Shown: positions 31,248 through 43,406 of the stretch, in pieces | Layout of the letters: each line of letters opens with the position of its first letter | How positions within the stretch are numbered: position 1 is the first letter of the stretch | Source: Jacaranda mimosifolia | Lineage: Eukaryota > Streptophyta > Magnoliopsida > Lamiales > Bignoniaceae | DNA: 64,000 nucleotides | Reading direction: 5' to 3' | NCBI GenBank assembly: GCA_018894105.1 | Contig: CM032117.1 | Location: 2,445,501-2,509,500, forward strand | Notes under the pieces: generated by a model | What the model was told of the DNA's origin: nothing | What the model saw: the letters and a program-made list of their open reading frames with translations, nothing else | Databases searched by the model: none | Made by a program: the position numbers and the translations under genes

Positions 31248-32492
31248 GACCGTTAGGTATTGGTTGGGAAGAAATCTTAGACTCATCTTTTCAGAAGATG
31301 AGGTCTTATTTTAGGATTTTGCATAAAAAAGTATAGACAAAGTAAGTAATATTTTTAGATTTTTTTTTTTGAGTTATAGAGAATTGAAGCTGTTGTACGT
31401 GCACAAGCATAAGTTCTCGAGTGTTTTCCATGTTGCATCATGGAAGCAAAATTTTCACTTAACTTACATGTGAAATCTAAATAATCAAAGAATAAATTCT
31501 TAAAGAGTTCTTGACAAAATTTTGCATATTTTGTACTAAGTAGTATTTTACAGTACATATCAAATGTATTAGCTAGGGGTAGCTAGAGCCACATTGGATT
31601 CTCTATTCCATTCCATGTTTCATCTTCTATTCTAATATAATGTATATATGCTAATTATATTTGGTTATCAATCAACTATTTTTATAAGAAAATATTTAAT
31701 ACGCGTGTCATACATTCATACAATAAAATAAGAGATGAAACATATATTGAAATAGAGGATCTAAACCGAGCTAGAGCATGCCCATGACATGTGCATCCTT
31801 GTGCCTTGGTTGTGAGGACTTTCTGTTGCATGAATAATTTAATATGTTCATTAGTTTTTTGACTTGAAATATGAATCATCCAAAGCACATTGACATATCA
31901 TATCTTTTTTTTTTTAAATGAAATAAATATCTCATCAGGATGATGGATTGGATGATCGTGTGAAATATAATATAAAACCAAATTTTCGATTTACTCGTAG
32001 GATTCGGACGGTCCAAGAGACCACTATGGCTTCTCTTTTCTCGATAATCCATATATTCCTTATAAGTGCATGGACAATTATAACACCCACATATTTATGA
32101 AAAATATTTAATATCTTGAAAATTATTTATAATATCTAAAATAATATCCTTTAGATTTCTTAAATGGTAATGAACTTATTTTGGCATTCCTGTTCTAGAG
32201 GTCCATTCTATTCATGCATGGGAGAAAAGAAATTAGAATGGTATAAAACCTTAAAATGGTGTCTCCACTAATGGGCCGCTCATGTTTCTGGAGTCTCCAA
32301 CTAAAATAAGAGCCCAAATAAAAATCCTCAGCCCATTAGTTAAGCGTACTGAGGAGTGCGAAGCGACGTCGTTGTTTTACTATTTCAACTTCAAATCCTC
32401 CGAGCGCGCGGCTTCTCTACCTCAGCATCAGTGGAAAGCGCTGAAAAGCTTCCCATTTTGAGCACAGAAATCAAGTCCCTCATTTGACTTAA
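31248..32492. other. 3' region of the WD40 gene and promoter of the next gene
   Basis: About 31248-31350 is probably the 3' untranslated region of the WD40 gene. A poly-T run lies near 31903. From about 32330 to 32492 the sequence turns GC-richer (acgtcgttg, gagcgcgcgg), as expected for the promoter and leader of the following gene. No other gene is supported. Confidence 0.45.
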
Positions 32493-35193
32493 ATGAATTC
32501 GCCAATCGCCTATGCCGTCGATGATAAAGACCTCGACGACGCCGCATTATGGGCTGTGATAGACTCCGCCGCGGCGGCTTCCCTTTCCTCCGCCACCACC
32601 ACTCCTAGATCCCGCACCAAACCCCTGACTCCAATTCCGTTTCCCCTCCCATCCCCCGAAGCAAAATTGCCAAACCACACTCTCAATTACCGCCATAATT
32701 ACAGCCATAGCCCCGAAGGCGAGGTCGTACAGAATCCCCGTCCGCAGAAAATTTACAGAACTACCAGCACGCCGGGTGTTATAGAGTCCAGTCCTCAGCA
32801 ACTGATGATGGTGAAGCACGTGCACCGCACGCCGATCACTACGCCAGCGTATATTACTGATTCGCCAGACACGAGGAATTTTGCGGTGTCAAATTGTCAT
32901 AGTCCGTATACGTCAGCGGTGAGTTATGAGAAGACAGAGATGAGACATAGTTTGGCCGGTCAATTTCCGACTGTTTCGCTGTTCAAGGAGTACCAAAATG
33001 CAGCTATGGCGGTGAGTTGTTCGTCAATTTACTTTCATGCTGCGTCAGTTTTTTTGAGATTTTGATTTTGCAAATTATTTTAGCTGGGTAATTCATGTTC
33101 GATTAGTAATACCGTACAACAGTTGAAACCTCTTACACGCTATTTTGCTTATATTAGTTGATGAGTCTTCTGAGCTGTTCATTATGTTGCTCCAACTTCT
33201 AGTACATTCTTTTTTCCTTTTAAATTTCGTGGAGGAATAACTAAAAGTAATTCGGTTTGATTGAGTCTCATAAAACTGATAATCCTTCACGGGAAAGGAT
33301 TTATCACTAAACATATCTTGCGGTTGTATCTCGACAAACATTTCACTCGTACTCTATTCCACTTTCTTCCTCAATAATATTGTTAAAAACACAGATAGGA
33401 AATGGATAAGGAGTATTCAAATTGCACTAAAAATAATTCTCATCACAGGACACCAAAAATAATTATAATTCTGTTGAAATACCTTATGCCCTGGGCATCA
33501 AAACTTTGAAAATTTATACTGGGTTTGTATTGTTACAATTTTAAAATTTAGATTACATGGTTTGAGAACAATATTGTCACTCAATCAACTGAGCTTTGAG
33601 ATAAATATCTCCAAGCAGTATTTTAGAAAAAGTCAAAGGAGGTTCTAGCAATTGATTTTGCCCACAAATATGGACTAGCAATAAGGGGAGGGTATAGAAA
33701 CAAAATCATTCTCCTGATCTCTTTACTTGAAAGCACCTTATAGGGTTGTCTGTTTTGTATCTTGGTCTCCTTTATCCTACCACCTGGAACCACTTGCAGT
33801 TCATGCAATTAACTTTGCCACCTGAATAAAATTTTTATGTATTATGAGGGGAAGATTGTAGGAAGACTCTCATGTCAATGTCAGTGACACTAATGGAAGC
33901 ATAAGCCTAAGTGACTCAATATTAAAGACCTTAGCACCTCTGCATATTTTCCTGAAGAAAATTGATTTTCTGTTATGAACATTCCCATCTTGATATATTC
34001 TGGACAGATATTGGAGAAAAGTGATTACACCATGATATCTGGGAATCCATATATTAAGAAGTCAGGTATAACTCAAGCTTTGACTACATGTTTTTCTAGA
34101 TAAATAGTTGGCATATGATTTTGGGATGTAAGTTTAAGGGACATGTGCACTATAGGCTGGAGGAAGATATCATTTTACTTCAATCTGTCTTATGAAATTA
34201 AAGACAAGACCATTGAGTTTGATGAGAACCGCAATGTTCAGCGTGCTGAGTTTATTGTTCGTGCATACATGCAGTATGTTCCTTGACTCTTGGATATATG
34301 CACTGGATTCTCATCCAACAATTCATTGCTTGCACAGAACCCTATTACTTTTCTTGTTTTTGTTCCTAGGGGTGGAAGGTTTTCGGATGGATGGGGTTCG
34401 TGTGAACGACGAGAGAAGAAGTTTCTGAAACCAAATCATGATATTCCAAGCACTGCAGAAACTAGAGCAAAAAATAGGGCATGTCAGGTGCGTATTTCCT
34501 CAGAAAAAGCTGAATCTTTCAGAACTGTCTATTGCATAAGCTGTGAAAGTTTTAAGGTAGATTCTTATATATGAAGATAGATTATATCAATCTGGACTCA
34601 GTGGCAGATGACAAATTTTAATACAGTACCTTCATTAATACCAGGGAGTCTGCATAAGAAACGACATATGGTAACACTATTGGAGCTTCTATTCTGCACA
34701 TCTCACAGAACAAAACAGAACCATATGATGAAAATTTTAGGTAGTGGACCTAGTGGAATTCATGCAATTTGGTATATTTAATGTCCAAGCCTGTCCAGAT
34801 CTCTGTGAAAAGGTGAAACTAGCAACTTCTGTCCTCCACAAAAGGGAAATAGACTATAGGTATTTGGAGAAGGTCCTAAGATACGTGGAAATTCTCCTTA
34901 TCTTATAACTACATCGAGGACATAAAAGATGTCTAAATATGGTGATGGCCCATAATTCTCAGCCTTTTCCATGAGGACAATCTCTGTTCATGCATACCAG
35001 GCCAAAGAACGTTTTATCTCCTCCATTGGTGATTTTTCGCTTTCAACATTTCAAGAATAATGTGCTACGATATGCTGAATAACATCATTGTTGTGCCCAA
35101 TCCCCAAATGACCACTAGTCACATACTAAATATTTGCAGGACTTGCTTGGAATTGGAGAGTGTCGGCCTGGTGCAAAGCATGCTCAGGGATAA
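32493..35193 (+). CDS. Conserved plant protein of unknown function (possibly RPM1-interacting protein 13-like)
   Basis: Five exons are read: 32493-33011, 34008-34065, 34156-34273, 34370-34487 and 35140-35193. Phases agree and give 288 residues. The N-terminus has LDDAALWAVIDSA, then a long Pro/Ser/Thr-rich, probably disordered part (about 25-170). The C-terminal 110 residues are compact and look strongly conserved: WRKISFYFNL, RAEFIVRAYMQGGRFSDGWG, SCERREKKF, NHDIPSTAETRAKNRACQ and DLLGIGECRPG. I recognise this C-terminal block from plant proteins annotated as hypothetical or RPM1-interacting protein 13-like, but the name is from memory and uncertain. No enzyme motif or membrane span is visible. 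Introns 1 (996 bp) and 4 (652 bp) are long for the window and hold no obvious element. The promoter is about 100-150 bases upstream in a GC-richer patch. Confidence 0.8.
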
Positions 35194-38117
35194 AATATGG
35201 TTCAGAGTTCATAAGTTCTAGCAAATGTGCATGACAGAACTTACAAAGCGCACATATTTCTAAAAAATATACAAATCCATTCTTCTCACTGAGGTAGAAG
35301 GCTATGGTACTCATATATAGCTAAATCTTGGCAGCACAAATCCTAGCTACATTTTACAATCAAGAGATCTACATTCGCACAGGTATTTTCCATTTACTAC
35401 AGCAGAGCTACATCATATCAGCCAAAGAAAACAATGTCCTCGATTTGAATTTTCATCATACTTGCATAAAGTATGCCATCTTGCACAAAGAGATTATGTA
35501 ATTGTACTCTTATGTATCAAAACATTCTAATATGTGGAAAGGTGAAAACAGCCATTGAGTTTTAAAGTTCATTGTTGTCTCTTAATTATGGAGGAAGAAA
35601 ATAACAAAATATTGATGGGCTGATACTGTCTGCCATATAAATTCTGACTAAGTGATGGACAACACATGAGAAAAAGAGGAAACATGTTTTATTGTTATTC
35701 CTCCAGAAGTCAAAATATTTGATATTGTGTAGCATATTTGGATTGAGAAAAGATTACTGGGTCCTGTTTGCAACGAGTAGAACTCTAGGACAATTAAATT
35801 TTGGTTCTTCTGGTATGATACTTTCCTTCTGTAGTATTTTGTAGCCCTCAAAGAAGTGTTATACAAACCTCCTTTTGTGGTTTGTGTGAGCCTCGCAGAA
35901 TGTTCCGATGGAACCCACACCCCATATGCTTTTGACTATTCTGGATCTTTAAGTAGATCTCAATAATTGCTTCTTTCTTTTTTTGAGCCCTTTTCTGTTT
36001 TAACATCACTCACACCGACACTACAGCTTGTTGTACTTCGATCTTTGTGTTGTAAAGCCTTGATGTCTCATTAAAGTCTTCGGTTGTCATCGCACCCTTG
36101 CTTGAAATTTATCCTTGGTTATTAATTGGGAGCTAATTCTCATTCTTATTTCTCATGTACTGTGCATGCATCTTGCTCTATTAAATACATTGCACGAGAC
36201 CTTGCACTTGTTTTTCAATTGAAAAGAGATAAGGATATATGGCACATAATTTTCCTTTTAACACGATCATAAAATTTTATACAGTTATAAAATATTCAAT
36301 TTAAATTATAAGTAGGATCCAAAAAGTGGGTCATTTGTCTCTCACATCGATAACTAATTCATGGCTGCTACTGCAAGTGAATTCAAAACCACTACTTATC
36401 ATAAAAAAAATATGGCCAAACTAATTGAACTACTACGTTAGTTGTATGAGAACATGCCCTTGGTATATGTGGGATCTACTACTAGCATAGTTTGTTTTGC
36501 TATCTCCACCACTTCGACAACTGCTTTCTTTCGTGGGTTTTGTTGCACTAGGTCTTTGCATTTGTTTTCATTCCCTTTAGAATGGATCCCATTGTATACC
36601 AGTACGAGGAATTTTCCACAATTATAAATGTATAGATGTTTAGTTATAAAAAGACAGACTAAGACAGCCTAGTTATAGTAGTCAATTGCATGTGGACCCA
36701 TACTTTACTTCTATCAATATTATTCTATTAGGTCTAGAGTAATAAAAAGACTCTATACTCAAGGCTAGACCTCATCCACTTGATGTAAAATAAATTGCAT
36801 TGTCGTTTGCATACACAAACATGGTTTGGCTACTTAATGCTGTCTTTTCTACTCTATATTTTTGTTTATATGCTAAGAACTATCAATTTGTAGGATGGTG
36901 AGGTTCTTACAACAACTAACGACGTTTAGTAGTTTGATTTGGCTAAGGAGAATCTTTAGCGCAACAAATTCTAATTTTAGTCAAACTAATTGGGTTCCTT
37001 ATCTGCTACATTCTTGATGGTTCATTTGTCATTTAGCCGTGGAACTTTTCCGGATTAGTTAGTGCATCTCACACCTTTGTTTTAGTTCTTCCCCCCCCCC
37101 CCCCCCCCAACCCCATATTTTTGGTTTTTGATTTTATTTGTTAAGGTTAGAGACAATTAGTTTAGGATTAGAGTTAATATTTTTTTTAATATATTTATAT
37201 GCACATCAAAAATTTATTAGAATTTAAATTTCAAACATTAACGCATAAAAATATAAAAACAATGCTGGTCGACTCATTGATGACTCACTTTGAGTTAAAA
37301 TAGAACTTAATATATCATACAAAATATAATAATGGGCAAACAAATAGTGGCCAACGAATAAGAACAAAAATGAGCCAAGCAAAAGGGCGCTAAAGGAAAT
37401 TCCTATTAAACCAAATTTTGTTATGTTTGGTTGTTCATGGACCTTTCTCCCCATAAGAAAAATAAAGGTAGTAAGTTATGACAATGACACTAATTTTATG
37501 CATAGACCCCACAATCAGTGGGAATCCAAATCTTTGTTGACCTTTTTTTTCCATTGAAGCACTTAAAGGGGGAATAAAGAAACCCTCCCATATGCCAGTA
37601 CTTGATTACAATCCAACCCATATTCCAAATCCAGCGTAATTTTAGGTAATTAGTAAGCATAACAATGTGATTTTGAAAACTAAATCACGCATTTAGAAAA
37701 CTGAGAGGATCAAGAAATCAAGATTGTCAACCCCCACTTGTTCCCCTGTAACTGTTGAGTAGTCATGAGTGGATGAAAAATAATTTGATCAACAAGAGTT
37801 CACCAACTAATTAAATGAAGGATTGAATTTTGTAATTAAATATTTCAACTCTAAGGATCATTATGTTTAAGAACAAATTAAATCAACTTCTTTCCCGAAT
37901 TGATAATACAATATTGATTTTAGTGGGGTTAGTAATTTAAATTTTTGAAAGAACTGTTGATATATATATTATTTATACATATATGCACATTAAAAGTTTA
38001 TTAGGATTCATACAATTTTGTATATGTATGGGTGAGGATAGTATCACCAGACAAATTAAGTCATTCAATAGAATGAGAGCATATCACTGAATCAATTAAT
38101 CACTCGATGAAAATTGT
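35194..38117. other. Intergenic region
   Basis: The first several hundred bases may be the 3' untranslated region of the preceding gene. The sequence is less AT-rich between 35200 and 36100 than later, but every frame is broken and no family motif is seen. A run of 19 Cs lies at 37090-37108. No gene is supported. Confidence 0.45.
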
Positions 38118-38126
38118 TAATGTTAA
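38118..38126. repeat. Target-site duplication, left copy
   Basis: The nine bases taatgttaa directly precede the left terminal inverted repeat. They recur exactly at 40909-40917, directly after the right end. Confidence 0.85.
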
Positions 38127-40908
38127 GGGATAATTACAAAAACTATCCCTAAGGTTTAGGGTAGTAACACAAATTTGCTCCTCTAGTTTGAGAAATTACA
38201 AATACATCCCCTAAGGTTTGTTGCTGTCTAACAACGAGATCCTGCCGTTAGTCAAACTGATGGAATTTGTTGACGTTACCATTGATTTTTTTCAAAATTT
38301 TGATTTTACCCTTTAGTTAATTGCTTCAGCTTGTTGAGTATTTTTTGGGACCAAAATGCCCTTGCGTTATTTTTAATTAACTAATCATATTTTTTAAAAT
38401 TATTTAATTAAAAAAAATAATTTTTTTATGCCAGACATTTATGAGATTAAAATATTACAATTAACACCTTCAAATTGCTTGAACTTTTCATATAGCCCCT
38501 CTATATTTAGTTATGTGATACATAAAACCTTCAATATCTAAAAAAACCTGCAAGCACATTCCTTATGGAGTAATATAAACATTCCAAAAGCACCAAATAA
38601 TGCACCACAAATCAAACCAAACCAATATTATAATAAACCTACATTTACACTTACAGCAAATAAGTAGAACATTTAGTTTTTCAAAATACACAGGATAGAA
38701 TCACTGCAGCTAATTAATTATTTACAAGCTGCACAAAAAATATTGGGTTGGTTCTTCCCATGGAAGTGAAAAAATATTAGTTAGTTTCAATACATAAATA
38801 AGAACAATTTTCAGCCAATAGCCCCTCCATCACCAGCACCAGTAACTCCATCACCAACATGATAAGGGAGAATTATTAAAAGGCCTAAATGCCCCTATAC
38901 TTATTCAAAATCTCAAAAAAACCTCAGGATCTGCATCTTTCTTAAATGGGCCAACCCAACCCGAGTCTGTGACCCGGGATGATCTGGGCCCTCCAAGACA
39001 GCCACTTGTATGCTCAGGAAGATAAACACATGGATTCAATAGTATCCTGCCAACTGAACCGTTAACTATAAATATCCTCTCATTTATTGTAATCAAGAAC
39101 TTTTAATGAGATCAGACACCTACCCCTACATCATATCCTCTTACCTAACGACCTACGCACCTCTACCTAGACAAGCCCTATAATATGGGTTACTACAAAT
39201 GGCCTATTGTCGGTTTAGCCGCGGCATTGAACCATTAGACCTTTTTCAAGTCTGGATTGCCAGACCTTTTTCAGGTCAAGCTTCGAAATATTTTGGTCTA
39301 TTATCGACCTTTGAAGCAACGCTAGACCTCTCGACCTTTTTTAGGTCCCATGTGTTGATTTACTGTCTTTAAGGTGGCTTTAGACCTCTCGACCTTTTTC
39401 AGGTCTCATGTGTTGATATACTGTCTTTGAGGTGGCTTTAGACCTCTCGACCTTTTTCAGGTCGTGTTGATTTACTGTCTTTGAGGTGGCTTTAGCCCTC
39501 TTGACCTTTTTCAGGTCTAATCTTTTAACTCAATCTCGAATCTTTTCGATCTTTCTCAGGTCATTTTGGGATATCTTGCGACCTGTTACAATAGTTTTAC
39601 CTCTCATGAGCTGGACAATGCCTACACCACATACTAACAAGAATTTTCATAAGCCACTCATGAGCTGCAAGTTTTACCTCTTTTATTTTATACATAGCAA
39701 AGTTGTACTCTTGCACATTGTAGGCTCTTGCAGCAATCCAGAAATATTTTCTCAACAATACCCCATAGAATTGAAGTCTAAAATTTGAATATATGTGCCT
39801 GCAACACTTTCTGTTAATTGAATGAGGCACCAATTCAGTAATTTCTCCACCAGGCCCTACAGAAAAATATTGCAACTAGCACCCTGAGTAAATAAAATAC
39901 TTACACAGACAACCTTAAAATAATTTGTTACATTGCATAAAGTCATATTCAACTGACATCAAAACTTAAAACATCACAGGTAGCCCGTTGCCCACTAAAC
40001 ATGATTACAAAAAGAACCCTAAACATTTTCTAATTGACTAAAATCTCATATTCAACTAACATCATACTTTAAAACACTACAATTAACCCTATGTGTTAAT
40101 AAAACATGTTACAAAAAGAACCTTAAATATTTTCAGAAATAATGCCGTTTAAAGCAGCAGTAGTACCTTCTCTCTATCTATCATGAAAGTCCATGGTATT
40201 TCTGGACTGAAATTTCGGGTAAAACTAGATTTTATAGTCAAAAATTTCATATTCTTGTAAATATAGCCAAATCAAACAAAATAACTACCCACATTCATCA
40301 AATCATTATACCAAAATCATATTTAAAACAAAACCCTGCCATAATGCATTCTTACAAAACCCTAGGCATATAAATCACAACAATAACGCAAAAACAACGA
40401 ATTTATACACATTATATGAAGATTCTAAACAAAATAAACCAAAAAAAAAAGTAAAAAATCAAACGGGATGTTATCTTTACCCCCCATTTCACTCAAACCC
40501 ATCACTCCACTACTTGATAAGAACAAAATTCAACGACCATGGTGCTCGGCCTTCCTCACGCTACCAGCAAACAACGATTTCAGTAGGCAATCGACGGTGG
40601 TGGCCCCTTATGCAACACGCCTAAGCTGAAGAAAGATGGGGAAGGCATATGATTTTTTGCGTGAAATGAAGATCTTCTGCCTTTTTCACTTCTTTTTGTT
40701 CCATAGAGGATATTCTTATTTTTTTATTTTACATATATTTAATTTCTTTTTCTTTTTCTTTTTAAATGAAATAATTGAAGGGTAAAACAATTTTTTCATG
40801 ATTTTTGAACAGCAGTTTGCAGGAGGAGATTTTCTATAATTTCTCAAACCAAATGGCGTAGTTTTTGTTATTATCCCAAATCTTAGGGTAGTTTCGGTAA
40901 TTAATCCC
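38127..40908. mobile_element. Non-autonomous Mutator-like element (MULE), 2782 bp
   Basis: The left end starts gggataattacaaaaact and the complement of the right end starts gggattaattaccgaaact. The inverted repeats can be followed for about 80-100 bases, sharing the landmark tttgagaaatta. A perfect 9-bp direct repeat flanks the element; nine bases is the size made by Mutator transposases. No transposase frame is present. The interior has a minisatellite at 39237-39525 and several segments of mixed base composition, such as 38930-39100 and 40520-40680, that could be captured genomic DNA. On the minus strand near 38812-38870 a short frame ends VGDGVTGAGDGGAIG and stop, which may be a captured exon end, but I cannot name its source. 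Confidence 0.82.
39237..39525. repeat. Minisatellite inside the Mutator-like element
   Basis: A unit of about 57-63 bases (landmarks ctcgacctttttcaggtc, tgtgttgatttactgtcttt, gaggtggctttagac) is repeated three to four times between 39320 and 39525. Shorter gacctttttcaggtc words start earlier, at 39237. The word gacctttttcaggtc is itself a short inverted repeat. Confidence 0.85.
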
Positions 40909-40917
40909 TAATGTTAA
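40909..40917. repeat. Target-site duplication, right copy
   Basis: The bases taatgttaa directly follow the right terminal inverted repeat and match 38118-38126 exactly. Confidence 0.85.
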
Positions 40918-41187
40918 TATATGTACATATACAAAAGAATAAAAAGAAAAAAGAAAAGAAATTCTTCTTAGCATTCGGTTTCTTTTGCAGGAAAGAGCGC
41001 TAGAATGCAAAGGAAAAGACAGTTCTTACCGTCAAATGTCTTCTCTTAAATGAAGTGACCTCGGACCTCCTAAGACTTGCTCAGCTAATAAAAACCCCGT
41101 TAAAAGCTTCACTAGCCTCCAGCACATCAGTAGCCAGTAGCCCACCATCCCACCCCACTCCCAAATCAATTGCACTGGGAGAAAGCA

Positions 41188-43406
41188 ATGGCTCAGCAGG
41201 TACTTGTTTATCTGACTGAGACAGATTAATTAGCTTATGTGTTAGCATCTTTACTGGGTTCCCCACATTCTTGATTATTCGCTGGTTTTATAGTGTTGGG
41301 ATTTTGATATTTTCTCTGTATGTGAATTGTTTTCTATTATTATTGTTTTTATGTTAATTGTTAGAGAAGATTGAAGATATTTTGATGTGTGTTTGCAGGA
41401 AGAAGGGTGGCCATTGGGGCTGCAACCACTAAATGTGAGAGTTGGGCTGGTGAGGAATCGTGATCTCAATGGCTCAGTTTCCTTCAATACTTTCCTCACC
41501 GGTTCCCCAATTTCTTCCACTGATTCTTCTTCTGACCTTGATACTGAGGTTGGTTTTTCTTTTTCTCTTTTTCCCTTCTTTGTTTTTTTTATCATAGTCC
41601 CATCAAAATCATATCCAAATCAACAGAGATAATCTAAAACAAGAACCTTGTATTATGTTTGAGTAGGCAAGAACAGTAAGGTTTCATAAGAGACGTACTT
41701 AAGAAACAGATGAAGTTGTTAAGAGGAAAAATGCCTTTTCTATGTGGAATTTCGTCTTTGTCTGAAGGTAAAATAGTCCTTTCTGTTTCTTGTATTTCTT
41801 TCTTTTTTTCATTTTTTTTGTTTTCACCAATCCCAAAAATAAAAACATAACTGGCTTTCAGTGGAGAAGAAAATCTCTCTGACATAATACTTATAATGAT
41901 AAAAGAGATTTGAGAGTGTATTAATCGCACGAATTTATGTTGGTAATAGTCTTATCAAGAATTAAAATGACTGCCCCAATTAGTTTTTGCCAAACAATTT
42001 TAGTTCTTGTTCTCTTCTTTTTCTCCTTTTTCCTTTTCCTGTTTTGGCGTTTGATAATTACATCAATAATACAGCTAAGGGGGAAACATTTCTCTGAAAA
42101 GTTGGCATACCATTGTTTATGCATGCTTCATGTTCGTTTGTTTTCTGTCAGACTATGGGACATCCTCAGTCTTATCAAAAGCTGAAAGGTGTACAGGCAC
42201 TCTTTTGCTCTTTTTTCACATGGCCCTAAATGATGTTGTTTTCAGTCCTTGATTATGCACTGTCCAGTTTGTTATTTTGAGATGGGCTCTTGAGTTTAAA
42301 TGTTTAATACATCATCCCCAAGAAATACAAATGTGAAGGACTAGAAAGCAGAAAAGAGAAAGATATTTTTTTGTGTTACTTCTAAAGTGACTGGAGCAGT
42401 TGAGTTTAGCAGAGCGTCTTTATGGGCTACTTAAATCTATGTTTTGGGGAATATTATGAAGAACCCGAAATCAATAGTGAGGAAGAATTGATGTTATATC
42501 ATAATTGGTTCTGAGGTAATATAATTGGGATGGTGAAGTAAATAGTTGGAACAAAGTACTTTAGATGGTGGTCGAATTAGGTAGTGCTTATAGTAACTTC
42601 AAAAATGTATTTTTCAACTTTTAGCTGAATTTTAAGTTTGGAAGCGGCGCTTCTGCTTTTAGTTATCTGAAGATTAGCCGAAAAAGTTAAAAAGTCAAAA
42701 ACAATCACCTAACTTATGTAGTTTCTTGTTACTTTTAACTATTATCTTCAAACAATCTCAACTTTCTCTACAACTTTTTACTTTTTCAAAAGCAAAAGCT
42801 CCTATAAACACCCTTTTGATCTTACGTGATATTGATGAACATGAGTACGCCCCGATTGAATATCAATGCTAATTAATTATTGTGGGTAATTTAGTTTGTT
42901 ATGTTAATGTTCTTGCTCTCTTGCAGTCAACTGGTTCTTTCTTCCATGATAAGAGTATCACTCTAGGGAGCCTCATTGGTATTTCCAGCATTCTAGAGCT
43001 TTCGCGAAGATCAACAAGAGGAAGAATAGCCGAACCCGTGAGAAATAAGAAGAATTACAAGACGAAAACATGGTTTTTGTCACTGTGCTCAAGGCTAAGC
43101 ACCGACGCTGTGAGCATGAACAACACCACCCCATCTCTCGGCCACTTTCTTGAAGCTGAAAGGAGAGCTGCCAGCAACTACAGAAGAAATCCAGGCCCCA
43201 TTGCTTATGGACCAGACGATTTCTCTCATGTTCTGAACCCAAATTCGTTATTCATTGGAGGGCAAGTTGCTCCTCCTCCTCATGAATCAAGTGGTTGGAT
43301 GGACTCAAATGGTGAAAGAACCTTCACTAGAGACTTGCTGTCACATGAGAATGCAGATGAACCTCCACTACTTCTCTCATGTTTATGTGGAAACCTTACT
43401 CATTGA
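41188..43406 (+). CDS. At3g17950-like protein of unknown function
   Basis: Three coding exons are read: 41188-41199 (MAQQ), 41399-41548 and 42927-43406, with GT-AG borders in phase 0, giving 213 residues. Family landmarks are EEGWPLGLQPLNVRVGLVR, TFLTGSPISSTDSSSDLDTE, STGSFFHDKSITLGSLIG, ILELSRRSTRGR, LCSRLSTDAVS and PSLGHFLEAERRA. The protein matches the plant family annotated after Arabidopsis At3g17950, which has no established biochemical role. No membrane span or enzyme motif is seen; the chain is rich in Ser. The first coding exon holds only four codons, which suits the family pattern of a tiny first exon but makes that start less certain than the rest. Intron 2 is 1378 bp and contains a MITE-like element at 42583-42812. 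The Mutator-like element ends 270 bases upstream of the start, so its right end may lie within the promoter. Confidence 0.85.
42583..42812. mobile_element. MITE-like element in intron 2 of the At3g17950-like gene
   Basis: The left end reads agtgcttatagtaacttc and the complement of the right end reads gggtgtttataggagctttt. The inverted repeats continue imperfectly through runs of caaaaa and gttaaaaag. The length is about 230 bases and nothing is encoded. The type is probably hAT-like, by TIR style only. Confidence 0.5.

Noticed and set aside
33623..33808. Minus-strand frame in intron 1 of the five-exon gene
   Set aside because: It reads like a plausible peptide (QVVPGGRIKETKIQ) but matches no family I know, has no splice partners I could find, and is only 61 codons.
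35194..36100. Less AT-rich stretch after the five-exon gene, considered as further exons
   Set aside because: All frames are broken within short distances, and the preceding protein already ends with the family-like LLGIGECRPG terminus and a stop.
39486..39875. Overlapping frames inside the Mutator-like element
   Set aside because: There is no transposase or recognised captured domain. They overlap the minisatellite and are probably chance frames.
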